Assembly (NCBI GenBank): GCA_003243195.1
Contig: QFQI01000019.1
Coordinates: forward strand, 1 to 34,385
Direction of reading: 5' to 3'
Length of the DNA stretch: 34,385 bases
Source: Sphingomonas taxi
GTDB taxonomy: Bacteria > Pseudomonadota > Alphaproteobacteria > Sphingomonadales > Sphingomonadaceae
The first letter of the stretch is position 1. Each line of letters begins with the position of its first letter. Below the pieces are notes generated by a model. That model did not search any database and was not told the origin of the DNA. It worked only from the letters and a program-made list of their open reading frames with translations. The translations under genes were made by a program, and so were the position numbers. Shown in pieces: positions 26,259-34,308 of the stretch.

Positions 26259-28186
26259 GCCCGCGCGCTGACGCCCGTCTCGTTGTAGCGCAGCGCCTTC
26301 AGCACGGTCGCGACGATCGAATCGGCGTCCAGCTTCGCCTCGGCATATTGCACGTCGGGCTTGTCCTGGTCCTGGAACACATCCGGCAGCCGCATCGTGC
26401 GGATGCGCAGGCCGCCGTCGGTCAGCCCCTCGTCGGACGCCATCGTCAGGACGTGCGCGCCCAGCCCGCCGATCGCGCCCTCCTCGATCGTCACCGCCAC
26501 CTCATGCGTCGTCAGCAGGCGGCGGATCAGCGCCTCGTCCAGCGGCTTGGCGAAGCGCAGGTCGGCGACCGTGGTGCTCAGCCCCTTGGCCTCCAGCGTG
26601 TCGGCCGCTTTCAGCGCCTCGGCCAGCCGTGTACCCAGCGACAGGATCGCGACCGCCTTGCCCTCCCGCACCACGCGGCCCTTGCCGATCTCCAGCAGTT
26701 GCGGCGTCTCGGGCAGCGCCACGCCGGTGCCGTTGCCGCGGGGATAGCGTACCGCGATCGGACCGCTGTCATGCGCGACGCAGGTGTGCACCATGTGCAC
26801 CAGTTCCGCCTCGTCCGCCGCCGCCATCACCACGAAATTGGGCAGCGTCGCCAGATAGGTGACGTCGAAGCTGCCCGCATGGGTGGCGCCGTCCGCGCCG
26901 ACCAGCCCGGCGCGGTCGATCGCGAAGCGCACCGGCAGGTTCTGGATCGCCACATCGTGCACCACCTGATCGTAGGCGCGCTGCAGGAAGGTGGAGTAGA
27001 TCGCGCAGAACGGCCGCATCCCCTGCGCGGCAAGCCCGGCGGCGAAGGTGACCGCGTGCTGTTCGGCGATGCCGACGTCGAAGAAGCGCTCCGGGTGCGC
27101 GGCGGCGAACCGGTCCAGCCCGGTGCCCGACGGCATCGCGGCGGTGATCGCGCAGACCCGCGCGTCGCCGTCGGCCTCCCGGGTCAGCGCCTCGCCGAAC
27201 ACGTTCTGATAGGCCGGCGGCCCCGGCGGCGCCTTGGCCTGCGCGCCGGTGATGACGTCGAACTTCTGCACGCCGTGATATTTGTCGGCGGCCTTCTCGG
27301 CCGGGGCATAGCCCTTGCCCTTCTTGGTCACGACATGGACCAGGATCGGGCCTTCCTCCGCGTCGCGGACATTCTCCAGCACCGGGATCAGATGGTCGAG
27401 ATTGTGGCCGTCGATCGGACCGACGTAGTAGAAGCCCAGTTCCTCGAACAAGGTGCCGCCCATCGTCATCCCGCGCGCATATTCGTCGGTCTTGCGCAGC
27501 GATTGCTGGAACGGCTTGGGCAGGCGCCGCGCGACACGCTTCATCAGCTCGCGCACGCTCAGGAACTCGCGGCTGGACACGATGCGCGACAGATAGGCCG
27601 ACAGCCCGCCGACCGGCGGCGCGATCGACATGTCGTTGTCGTTCAGGATCACCACCAGCCGGTTGCCGGCCGCCTCGGCATTGTTCATCGCCTCATAGGC
27701 CATGCCCGCCGACATCGCACCGTCGCCGATCACCGCGATCCCCTTGCCCGGCTGGTCGGCGAGCTTGCTGGCGGTCGCGAAGCCGAGCGCGGCGGAGATC
27801 GACGTGGAGCTGTGCGCCGCGCCAAACGGGTCATATTCGCTCTCGCTGCGCTTGGTGAAGCCGGACAGCCCCCCGCCCTGCCGCAGCGTGCGGATCCGGG
27901 CGCGCCGCCCGGTCAGGATCTTGTGCGGGTAGCATTGGTGCCCGACGTCCCAGATCAGCCGGTCGCGCGGCGTGTCGAAGACGTAGTGGATCGCGACCGT
28001 CAGTTCGACGACACCCAGCCCGGAGCCGAGGTGACCGCCGGTCACGCCGACCGCGGATATCGTCTCCTGCCGCAGTTCGTCGGCAAGCTGGCGCAATTGC
28101 TCCGGCTTCAGGCGACGGAGGTCGGCGGGGGTATCGACGGTGTCCAGCAACGGTGTCGAGGGGAGTGTCTGCGGGGCTTCGGCCAT
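26255..28186 (-). CDS. dxs: 1-deoxy-D-xylulose-5-phosphate synthase
   Basis: A 643-residue thiamine-diphosphate enzyme that condenses pyruvate and glyceraldehyde-3-phosphate, the first step of the MEP isoprenoid pathway (carotenoids, quinones). Landmarks are H52 in TGGHLGSGLG, the TPP/Mg motif GDGAMSAGMAYEAMNNA (154-170) through LNDNDMSI, the catalytic glutamate in DVGIAEQHAVTF and a C-terminal transketolase domain. The frame opens at 28417, but ATG 28186 matches the Dxs N terminus and avoids overlapping zur. The upstream zur gene ends 23 bases before it, so the two are likely co-transcribed. The next gene overlaps its stop by four bases. Confidence 0.98.
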   Translation of the reverse strand: MAEAPQTLPSTPLLDTVDTPADLRRLKPEQLRQLADELRQETISAVGVTGGHLGSGLGVVELTVAIHYVFDTPRDRLIWDVGHQCYPHKILTGRRARIRTLRQGGGLSGFTKRSESEYDPFGAAHSSTSISAALGFATASKLADQPGKGIAVIGDGAMSAGMAYEAMNNAEAAGNRLVVILNDNDMSIAPPVGGLSAYLSRIVSSREFLSVRELMKRVARRLPKPFQQSLRKTDEYARGMTMGGTLFEELGFYYVGPIDGHNLDHLIPVLENVRDAEEGPILVHVVTKKGKGYAPAEKAADKYHGVQKFDVITGAQAKAPPGPPAYQNVFGEALTREADGDARVCAITAAMPSGTGLDRFAAAHPERFFDVGIAEQHAVTFAAGLAAQGMRPFCAIYSTFLQRAYDQVVHDVAIQNLPVRFAIDRAGLVGADGATHAGSFDVTYLATLPNFVVMAAADEAELVHMVHTCVAHDSGPIAVRYPRGNGTGVALPETPQLLEIGKGRVVREGKAVAILSLGTRLAEALKAADTLEAKGLSTTVADLRFAKPLDEALIRRLLTTHEVAVTIEEGAIGGLGAHVLTMASDEGLTDGGLRIRTMRLPDVFQDQDKPDVQYAEAKLDADSIVATVLKALRYNETGVSARA

Positions 28187-28209
28187 CCCGCCCGGATAGC
28201 CGAGCAGGA

Positions 28210-28710
28210 TCAGTGTGTCGATTGCCCGCTTCGCTCGCCCCCGTCGCGCTGCGCGACGCATGCGGCGCACCGCCCGCGCACCTCCACCACCGGCCGTTCC
28301 GCGGCGAAGCCCGCCGCCGCCGCCGCAGCGCGCAACCCGCCGGTCAGCGAATCGTCGTCGAAATGCGTCGTCGTCCCGCACCCGTCGCACACCAGGAAGA
28401 TGCAGTCGTGCCGGCAACCGGGATGGGCGTTGGCGACATAGGCGTTGGCGCTTTCGACGCGCAGCGCCAGATTGGCGCCGACGAACAGGTCGAGGATGCG
28501 ATAGATGCTGTTCGCGGCGATCCGCCGCCCCTCCAGGCGCGACACCGCCTCGGCGATGTCATAGGCAGACGCGGGCTTGTCGAAGCCGGACAGCGCGGCG
28601 TAGACGCTGCCGCGCATCGCCGTCCATTGCTCACCGGATCGCTCCAGCGTCGCCTGTGCCGCGGCGAGCAGATCGTCGCCGCGCGGTTCGTGATGTCGAT
28701 GCCCCACCAT
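28210..28710 (-). CDS. zur: Fur family regulator, Zur-like (zinc uptake repressor)
   Basis: A 166-residue Fur-superfamily repressor. It has an N-terminal winged helix (about 30-90, with SAYDIAEAVSRLEGRRIAANSIYRIL) and a dimerisation domain with CDGC (C108, C111) and CAAC (C148, C151), the structural zinc cysteines. The HDCIFLVC and TTTHFDDD segments hold the regulatory metal histidines and acids. This pattern is closer to Zur than to Fur. A merC-like gene ends 37 bases upstream and dxs starts 23 bases downstream. A candidate Zur box lies in front of merC, suggesting that the whole operon is zinc-repressed. No clear ribosome site precedes the ATG. Confidence 0.88.
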   Translation of the reverse strand: MVGHRHHEPRGDDLLAAAQATLERSGEQWTAMRGSVYAALSGFDKPASAYDIAEAVSRLEGRRIAANSIYRILDLFVGANLALRVESANAYVANAHPGCRHDCIFLVCDGCGTTTHFDDDSLTGGLRAAAAAAGFAAERPVVEVRGRCAACVAQRDGGERSGQSTH

Positions 28711-28747
28711 GATGGGGATTTAGGCAGCGCGCCCCGCCGCGGCAAGT

Positions 28748-29137
28748 TCAGCGGCGCGGATGGCGATTGATCGCATGCCCCGCCGCCAGCACCGCGACGC
28801 CGGCGATCGTCAGCACCGATTCGGCCAGGTGGCCCCCGGCATGCGACACGAACAGCGCCGCCGCCATCAGCGACAGCCCGGTCACGCCCAGCACGATCGG
28901 CAGCACGCGACCATGCGCCGCGATGCCGCGCGCAAAGGCCACCGCGCCCAGCGCAATCGCGACCAGCAGCCCGCCCTCGTGGATCAGCGGACTGCCGAGC
29001 AGCCCCCCGGCGGTGGACAGCGCCGCGACCAGGATTGTCGTCAGCAGGCAATGCACCACGCACGCCGCCGACAGCCACATCGCCCAGCGATCGAGCCGGC
29101 CGGGCTTGCCGGGAGAGGTTGCGTCACGCGCCATCAT
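28748..29137 (-). CDS. MerC-domain integral membrane protein
   Basis: A 129-residue four-helix membrane protein of the MerC family. The first helix carries ACVVHCLLTT, whose two cysteines resemble the metal-handling pair of MerC, and the remaining helices lie at about 42-68, 72-96 and 98-120. The frame opens at 29179, but the MMARD start at 29137 (or 29134) fits the family. Being upstream of zur and behind a candidate Zur box suggests a zinc-related rather than mercury role, and no mer genes are seen nearby. That role is inferred. Confidence 0.8.
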   Translation of the reverse strand: MMARDATSPGKPGRLDRWAMWLSAACVVHCLLTTILVAALSTAGGLLGSPLIHEGGLLVAIALGAVAFARGIAAHGRVLPIVLGVTGLSLMAAALFVSHAGGHLAESVLTIAGVAVLAAGHAINRHPRR

Positions 29138-29163
29138 GCCGCCAGTTAGTCGCCTCGCGACGA

Positions 29164-29178
29164 TGTTACAATATCTCA
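29164..29178. promoter_or_regulatory. candidate Zur box upstream of merC-zur-dxs
   Basis: TGTTACAATATCTCA matches 11 of 14 specified positions of the TGTTATANTATAACA-type Zur palindrome. It lies 27 bases before the merC-like start and 55 bases before recJ. It is the only AT-rich patch in the gap, so it may also contain the promoter. Confidence 0.45.
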
Positions 29179-29232
29179 CCGCCGGTTTCTTGGTGCGTGA
29201 CGGGGCGCGCCGGGCACGATAGAGGCGCCGCG

Positions 29233-30978
29233 ATGCGCCACGTTCTCGATGTCGAGCGCTCGATCCTCGGCCAGCCCTGGCGCTGGCGTGCGCTGTCCGC
29301 GGACCAGCGCGAGGGGTTCGTGCCCGACGACCTGCTCACCCAGTTGCTGCTCGCGCGCGGTTGCCCCCGCGACGCGCTGGAGGCGCACAAGGTGCCGTCG
29401 ATCCGTGGCTTCATGCCCGACCCGTCGATCTTCCGGGACATGGACACCGCCGCGGCGCGGCTGGCCGATGCGGTAACGGCGGGCGAGTCGATCGCGATCT
29501 TCGGCGACTATGACGTCGATGGCGCGACCTCCTCGGCGCTGCTGGTATTGCTGCTGCGGGCGCTGGGACGCGATGCGCGGGTGTATATCCCGGACCGGCT
29601 GGCGGAAGGCTATGGCCCCAACGCCGCCGCGATGGAGCGGCTGGCGGCGGAAGGCGCGACGCTGATCGTCACCGTCGATTGCGGCGCGCAGGCGTTCGAC
29701 GCACTGGCCGGTGCGCGCAGCGACGTCATCGTCGTGGACCATCACCAGTGCGCGACGCAATTGCCGCGCGCGATCGCAGTGGTGAACCCCAACCGCCGCG
29801 ACGAGGGCGAAGGCGCCGCGCACGGCCATCTCGCGGCGGTCGGCGTCTGCTTCCTGCTCGCCGCCGCGCTGGTGCGCGAACTGCGCGCGCGCGGCTATTT
29901 CGCGGGTCGCGCGGAGCCGCGCCTGCTCTATCTGCTCGATCTGGTGGCGCTCGGCACCGTCGCCGACGTGGCGCAGTTGCGTGGGCTCAACCGCGCGTTC
30001 GTGGCGCAGGGGCTGAAGGTGATGGCCGCCCGGCGCAATGTCGGGCTCGCCGCGCTGGCCGAGGCGGCGCGGCTGACGCGTGCGCCGACCGCGAGCGACC
30101 TGGGCTTCGCGCTGGGGCCGCGCATCAATGCCGGCGGACGCGTCGGGCGCGCCGACCTCGGCGTGCGGCTGCTCACCGCCACCGATCCGGGCGAGGCGCG
30201 CGCGATCGCCGCCGAACTCGACCGGCTGAACGAGGAGCGTCGCGCGATCGAGGCGATGGTGCAGGAAGGCGCGGAGGCGATGCTGTGCCACGACCGCGCC
30301 GTGTGCGTGGTCGCCGGCGCGGGCTGGCACCCCGGCGTGATCGGGATCGTCGCCGGGCGGCTGAAGGAGCGGCTCGGCCGGCCGGCGATCGTCATCGCGC
30401 TGGATGAGCATGGCGTGGGCAAGGGATCGGGCCGGTCGATCACCGGGGTCGACCTGGGCGCGGCGGTGCTGTCCGCGCGCGAACAGGGGCTGCTGGTCGC
30501 GGGCGGCGGCCATGCGATGGCCGCCGGGCTGACGATCGCCGCCGATCAGGTCGGTGCCTTCGCCGACTGGCTCGACGCGCGGCTGGCCGGGCCGGTGGCG
30601 GCGGCGACGGCCGCACGCGCGCTGCTGTTCGATTCGGTGGTGGCGCCCGGAGGGGTCACCCCGCTGCTTGTGGAGGCGCTGGAAGCCGGCGGGCCGTACG
30701 GCACCGGCTGGCCCGCGCCGCGTCTCGCCGTCGGCCCGGTGCGGCTGGTGAAGGCCGACGTGGTCGGCAACGGCCACATCCGCGCGATCGTCGCCGGCGA
30801 TGACGGCCGCAGCCTGAAGGCGATGGCGTTCCGCGCGGCGGACACTGCGCTCGGCCAGGCATTGCTGGCCGCCGGTCCGACGCGCCGATTGTGGCTGGCC
30901 GGGCGGGCACGTCTGGACGAATGGAGCGGACGCGGCACCGCGGAACTCCACATCGACGACGCCGCCTGGGCGAACTGA
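29233..30978 (+). CDS. recJ: single-stranded-DNA-specific exonuclease RecJ
   Basis: A 581-residue 5'-3' exonuclease that degrades single-stranded DNA in recombination and repair. It has the DHH motifs FGDYDVDGATSS (D92, D94, D96), D149 in TVDCG and VDHHQ (D169-H171), the DHHA1 region with GGGHAMAAG, and a C-terminal OB domain. The frame opens at 29035, but ATG 29233 fits the RecJ N terminus. It is divergent from the merC-like operon and followed by tRNA-Glu after 54 bases. The length is usual for alphaproteobacterial RecJ. Confidence 0.97.
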   Translation: MRHVLDVERSILGQPWRWRALSADQREGFVPDDLLTQLLLARGCPRDALEAHKVPSIRGFMPDPSIFRDMDTAAARLADAVTAGESIAIFGDYDVDGATSSALLVLLLRALGRDARVYIPDRLAEGYGPNAAAMERLAAEGATLIVTVDCGAQAFDALAGARSDVIVVDHHQCATQLPRAIAVVNPNRRDEGEGAAHGHLAAVGVCFLLAAALVRELRARGYFAGRAEPRLLYLLDLVALGTVADVAQLRGLNRAFVAQGLKVMAARRNVGLAALAEAARLTRAPTASDLGFALGPRINAGGRVGRADLGVRLLTATDPGEARAIAAELDRLNEERRAIEAMVQEGAEAMLCHDRAVCVVAGAGWHPGVIGIVAGRLKERLGRPAIVIALDEHGVGKGSGRSITGVDLGAAVLSAREQGLLVAGGGHAMAAGLTIAADQVGAFADWLDARLAGPVAAATAARALLFDSVVAPGGVTPLLVEALEAGGPYGTGWPAPRLAVGPVRLVKADVVGNGHIRAIVAGDDGRSLKAMAFRAADTALGQALLAAGPTRRLWLAGRARLDEWSGRGTAELHIDDAAWAN

Positions 30979-31032
30979 CGCATCGACGCTTGACCGCTTC
31001 ATCCAATCCGCCTAGGCGACCGGCACCGCGAC

Positions 31033-31107
31033 GGCCCCTTCGTCTAGCGGTTAGGACGCGGCCCTTTCACGGCTGAAGCACGGGTTCGATTCCCGTAGGG
31101 GTCACCA
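31033..31107 (+). tRNA. tRNA-Glu (anticodon TTC)
   Basis: A complete 75-nt cloverleaf with acceptor GGCCCCT/AGGGGTC (one G-U pair), discriminator A and encoded CCA. The anticodon arm CGGCC-CTTTCAC-GGCTG gives TTC for glutamate, and the T arm is ACGGG-TTCGATT-CCCGT. An integrase gene begins 95 bases downstream, so its 3' end is the probable island attachment site. Confidence 0.97.
31082..31107 (+). other. probable attachment site (attL side) within the tRNA-Glu 3' end
   Basis: Tyrosine recombinases of this kind usually integrate in the T arm and acceptor stem of a tRNA, leaving a duplicate at the far end of the island. The location is inferred from the adjacent integrase; the duplicate would be outside this window. 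Confidence 0.4.
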
Positions 31108-31111
31108 GCGC

Positions 31112-31126
31112 CCGCCAGAATGGCGG
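31112..31126 (+). terminator. hairpin downstream of tRNA-Glu
   Basis: CCGCCA-gaa-TGGCGG is a perfect 6-base stem with a 3-base loop followed by ATTTG, 4 bases after the CCA. It fits a weak terminator for the tRNA transcript. Confidence 0.5.
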
Positions 31127-31173
31127 ATTTGCGCGGTTTTGGCGGTCTTCATGGACGCTTTACCCATCCTTGT

Positions 31174-31194
31174 GTACAAAGGATGCGTACAAAG
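31174..31194 (+). repeat. GTACAAAG direct repeats before the integrase
   Basis: GTACAAAG occurs at 31174-31181 and 31187-31194, a 13-base period, just ahead of the integrase start. They could be recombinase or excisionase arm sites, or part of the integrase promoter; the second repeat also provides an alternative GTG start. Confidence 0.45.
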
Positions 31195-31202
31195 TGATCC
31201 GT

Positions 31203-33020
31203 ATGGCCACCCCCTTCAAAGATCCTCGCACCGGCATTTTCTACTTCCGACGGGTCGTCCCCGCCGCGCTCCGCCCGTTCTTCGATGGCGCGTCGAGCGA
31301 GTATAAGCGCACCCTCGAGACCCGCGATCCCGCCGAGGCCCGACAGCGCTACCACCCGCATGCCGTGATCTATGAGCAGAAGCTTGCCGCGGCTCGTCGC
31401 GCCTTGGCCAGCCGGCAACTCCGCTCGGCACGTGTGATGGTCGACGATTTTCTCGACGGAGAGTCGGACGAGCAACTCCGCGGCGTGGCGCAGAAGCTCG
31501 CCGCGCTCGAGCTCGGGGCATTCGAATATGCCAACGGCCTGATCGACTATGCGCCCGGTACCCGCTACGACTTCGGCGTGCCGCCTGGGCTTGATGATCT
31601 GCGGGATCACGCAAACCGAACCGCCATGTTGAATGCGGTGCCAGACTTCATGCCCCTGCCCTGGCTGGAGACGCTACAGCGGGTTGCCGCCCTCCCCACC
31701 CTCGATCCGATCGAGTGGTTGATCGCAGCGGTGGCCTCCGCGAACACCCTCAGCTGGCCGCTGGCACCCGAACTCTATGAGGCAATTGGTCGCGCTTACC
31801 TCGACAGGCTCTGCGCCGCCTGCGCCCTCAGCATCGATCCCGCGCGGGGCCGCATTCTACCACCCTCGGTCCTTGTGACGGGCTCCGGGGCTGCGCCCCC
31901 CGCCCTCCCCCAACCTTCCAACGAACCACAGCTGCCGACACCGCCAGCCAAGACGGTGCCGACCATCACCCAGGTCTATGAAGCCTGGGCAAAGTTCGAG
32001 CCGCGCGAGGCCAAACTCGTCGACGAGTGGCGAACCGCCGTGAATCGCTTTGCCCAGCTTCATGACGACCCGCCCGTCGATCAAATCACGGTATCGATGG
32101 TACGTGCCTATCGCCGCACCTGTGCCGGTCTTCCAAGCCGGACAAAGAAAGAAGTTGCTGCCCTGCCCCTGCTGGAACAGGTCGCACTTGCGGAAGCCGA
32201 GGGAATGCCCACGCTATCGCCCGCGACCGTCAACAAGGCCTTGTCGGCCATAAGGGTGATCCTCGAACACGCGGTTGAGGAACTGGAGGTCATCGACGGC
32301 AACGTCGCCAAGACCGTGAAGTCCATGCTCAAGAAGTCGATAGAAGACGCACGCCTCCCCTTCGAGCCGGAGGATATGACCAGGATTTTCACCGCGCCTC
32401 TACCGGAACGCAGCGGGGTGGCGCCCCGAACGCTGTTCTGGATACTGATGCTCGCGCCATTCACTGGTTGCCGCCTCGACGAACTGGGTAAGCTGCGGCC
32501 GGGGAACATCAAAACCGACGATGGCATCCCGTACATCGCCATCGAACCCGATCGGCTGCGCGTCCGCCAGGAGCAAGAGGGGCCAGCCAAGCGGATGAAG
32601 ACCGCCAGCGCCAAGCGGGACATCCCGTTGCATTCGACGCTGCTTGAAGCGGGCTTCCTCGATATGGTGAACGCGCGCCGAGCGGAAGGCGCGGAATGGC
32701 TGTTTCCCGAACTCGAAGCCAATTCCTATGGCAGCCGGACGCAGCGCCTGTCGCGGGTGTTGAACGATTTCCTCGATGCAATCGGCTTGTCCGATCCGGA
32801 ACTGGTGTTCTACTCGTTTCGCCACACCGGGAAGCGCGCCGTGCGCGGCAAGGTTTTGAGGGAAATCGTCGACTTGCTCTTCGGCCATGCAGATGGATCC
32901 GTCAGCACGCTGTATGGGCGCGGAGCCGCAATGACGGTACTCCGCGACGCTGTAGAGAAGATTCAATATCCGTCGGTCGATTGGCAACCGGTGATCGCAA
33001 CGGGCCGAACAATGACATGA
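31203..33020 (+). CDS. tyrosine recombinase/integrase with DUF6538 N-terminal domain
   Basis: A 605-residue site-specific recombinase. The N terminus (FKDPRTGIFYFRRVVPAALR) is the DUF6538 type common in alphaproteobacterial tRNA-targeted integrases. A central SAM-like core-binding region lies at about 250-370 and a catalytic domain at about 385-590. Active-site residues are R424 (GCRLDE), R540 in FYSFRH, H562 (FGHADG) and nucleophile Y571 (TLYGRG); the first histidine of the HxxR box is tyrosine (Y537). ATG 31203 is used; upstream GTG/TTG codons (31194, 31170) are possible. Base composition is lower in GC than the chromosomal genes. It points away from tRNA-Glu and defines the island end. Confidence 0.92.
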   Translation: MATPFKDPRTGIFYFRRVVPAALRPFFDGASSEYKRTLETRDPAEARQRYHPHAVIYEQKLAAARRALASRQLRSARVMVDDFLDGESDEQLRGVAQKLAALELGAFEYANGLIDYAPGTRYDFGVPPGLDDLRDHANRTAMLNAVPDFMPLPWLETLQRVAALPTLDPIEWLIAAVASANTLSWPLAPELYEAIGRAYLDRLCAACALSIDPARGRILPPSVLVTGSGAAPPALPQPSNEPQLPTPPAKTVPTITQVYEAWAKFEPREAKLVDEWRTAVNRFAQLHDDPPVDQITVSMVRAYRRTCAGLPSRTKKEVAALPLLEQVALAEAEGMPTLSPATVNKALSAIRVILEHAVEELEVIDGNVAKTVKSMLKKSIEDARLPFEPEDMTRIFTAPLPERSGVAPRTLFWILMLAPFTGCRLDELGKLRPGNIKTDDGIPYIAIEPDRLRVRQEQEGPAKRMKTASAKRDIPLHSTLLEAGFLDMVNARRAEGAEWLFPELEANSYGSRTQRLSRVLNDFLDAIGLSDPELVFYSFRHTGKRAVRGKVLREIVDLLFGHADGSVSTLYGRGAAMTVLRDAVEKIQYPSVDWQPVIATGRTMT

Positions 33021-33332
33021 AGACCAGCGCGGCGAGCCAATTTCACGTCGCTGCTATGATATGTATCTCGCCGCGATGGACGACGAGTAGCGGCGGCTAC
33101 CGACCACCATCGGTCGTGAGCATAGCCACAATGAACGTCCGCTGACACCGACCTGGCCTTCGGCGTACCATCGTCCTAAACGACATTCCATCCGGATATG
33201 ACAAGCGTGAAGGCACTTTTGACCACGCGGGCCGAGCACATCCGTGCTGAGGCAAGCCGATTGCAATCCACCATCTGCGCTCAACTCACAGAATTGTGGT
33301 AGTGAGCTAAGTGTTTATGGTATTGATCGGCG
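33021..33332. other. lower-GC intergenic stretch in the island
   Basis: Between the integrase and the GHKL-type gene. No protein with recognisable similarity is seen on either strand. The only item worth noting is a 34-codon open frame at 33198-33302. Base composition is lower in GC than the flanking chromosome, consistent with acquired DNA. Confidence 0.6.
33198..33302 (+). CDS. possible small ORF of 34 residues
   Basis: ATG 33198 to TAG 33302 encodes a short, mostly helical-looking peptide (TTRAEHIRAEASRLQSTICA) with one Cys and one Trp. No ribosome site is convincing and no family is recognised. It ends 30 bases before the GHKL-type gene, so it could be a leader or a remnant. Confidence 0.2.
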   Translation: MTSVKALLTTRAEHIRAEASRLQSTICAQLTELW

Positions 33333-34142
33333 ATGCAGACGGTCCAGGCGCATTTCTCCGTTGTAGACGACCTTCTCAGAGAAGCGACAAGTGGCCATTT
33401 GCATAGCCACGGGTCGTTTTTGATCGAAAAATCAGGACGCATTGGGCCACTTGTCGAGTTGCTGGCCGCTGCCCAACAATTTCCGGACGAGTATGCATCC
33501 GTTTTTTTTGCGGGGTCATTTGCCCCGAAAGTTCGCGATGCTTGGGCAACGGGCCAGCCGTTCGGCGGCGGCTTCAGCGATCAAGCTGGGGCGTTTCCAT
33601 TGCCGCTAGAGAATCCTGTAGAGACCCGTGATCCGATTTGGGAGCAATGGCTCCTCCACGCAGAAAATGCTGCCAAAAATAGAGGCTTTCCCTCCGGGCT
33701 CGTCGGATCGCTGGTAGGGGCATTGGGTGAGATGCAGGACAACGTCTATGAGCATAGCGGCGCGGCTCAAACAGGGCTGGTCGCCTACGCTGTTACGAAT
33801 CGCACTTTCGAATTTGTGGTGGCGGATCGCGGCATAGGTGTGTTGGAGACGCTGCGGCAAAACCCTGATTACGCGCAATTGCCGGACGCGGGTGCGGCGC
33901 TGACGGAGGCGATTAGACCTGGGGTTTCGCGGTTCGCCGCTTCCAGCGGACGGGGCCAGGGATTTATCCAGCTTTGCAGGTCAATGGTGACAGACCGGGT
34001 CGAGCTTCGTTTCCGCTCCGGTGATCATGCGCTCGCGTTATATCCGACAAATGATCCCCTTAACGGACATCAACGGCTCAGCCATACTTCAGCCCTCGCG
34101 GGCCTGACGATCAGCGCGATTTGGCGCGCGGAAACGCCGTGA
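33333..34142 (+). CDS. GHKL-fold (histidine-kinase-like) ATP-binding protein
   Basis: A 269-residue protein with an N-terminal region of unknown function (about 1-120) and a GHKL ATPase domain. The N box is LGEMQDNVYEHS (E133, N137), G1 is ADRGIG (D165-G169) and G2 is SGRGQGF (G206-G210). EHS after the N box and the lack of an H-box dimerisation domain resemble anti-sigma/serine-kinase-like and stand-alone ATPases more than sensor kinases. Similar proteins occur in mobile islands, often next to a small STAS-like partner; none is visible here, and an IS21-like end lies 166 bases downstream. Defence, signalling or regulation are possible, but the role is unknown. The ribosome site is weak. Confidence 0.75.
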   Translation: MQTVQAHFSVVDDLLREATSGHLHSHGSFLIEKSGRIGPLVELLAAAQQFPDEYASVFFAGSFAPKVRDAWATGQPFGGGFSDQAGAFPLPLENPVETRDPIWEQWLLHAENAAKNRGFPSGLVGSLVGALGEMQDNVYEHSGAAQTGLVAYAVTNRTFEFVVADRGIGVLETLRQNPDYAQLPDAGAALTEAIRPGVSRFAASSGRGQGFIQLCRSMVTDRVELRFRSGDHALALYPTNDPLNGHQRLSHTSALAGLTISAIWRAETP

Positions 34143-34308
34143 AGCGGCGTTGTGCCGTTGTTCTGCGTGGGTGCGCTCCAAAATGATGTGGTGACTGTGA
34201 AGCGCTGCGACGTTCTGCTGTAGCAAGGCGTCGATTGGGGCACCGTGCGGCGTAGGGCGCTTGCGCCACACTAATTTCCCGTCGGGGCGGAATTGCGCTT
34301 CTTGGCGG
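34143..34308. other. short non-coding or remnant stretch before the IS end
   Basis: No convincing gene on either strand. A minus-strand frame is open from the IS boundary back into the GHKL gene (ending at 34089), but it matches nothing recognised and overlaps a better gene, so it is left as unexplained. It may be the remains of sequence disrupted by the insertion. Confidence 0.4.

Noticed and set aside
28187..28417. Upstream extension of dxs
   Set aside because: It overlaps zur; Dxs similarity starts at ATG 28186.
28702..28717. CCCCA/TGGGG inverted repeat over the zur start
   Set aside because: Only 5-base GC arms overlapping the start codon; likely chance in this composition.
29035..29232. 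Upstream extension of recJ
   Set aside because: It overlaps the merC-like gene and candidate Zur box; RecJ similarity starts at ATG 29233.
33294..33321. TTGTGG-N16-TATGGT promoter for the GHKL-type gene
   Set aside because: Both boxes match poorly and would give a nearly leaderless transcript; not enough to report as a feature.
34089..34308. Minus-strand open frame from the IS boundary
   Set aside because: It overlaps the 3' end of the GHKL-type gene, has no recognisable family and is short; kept only as unexplained sequence.
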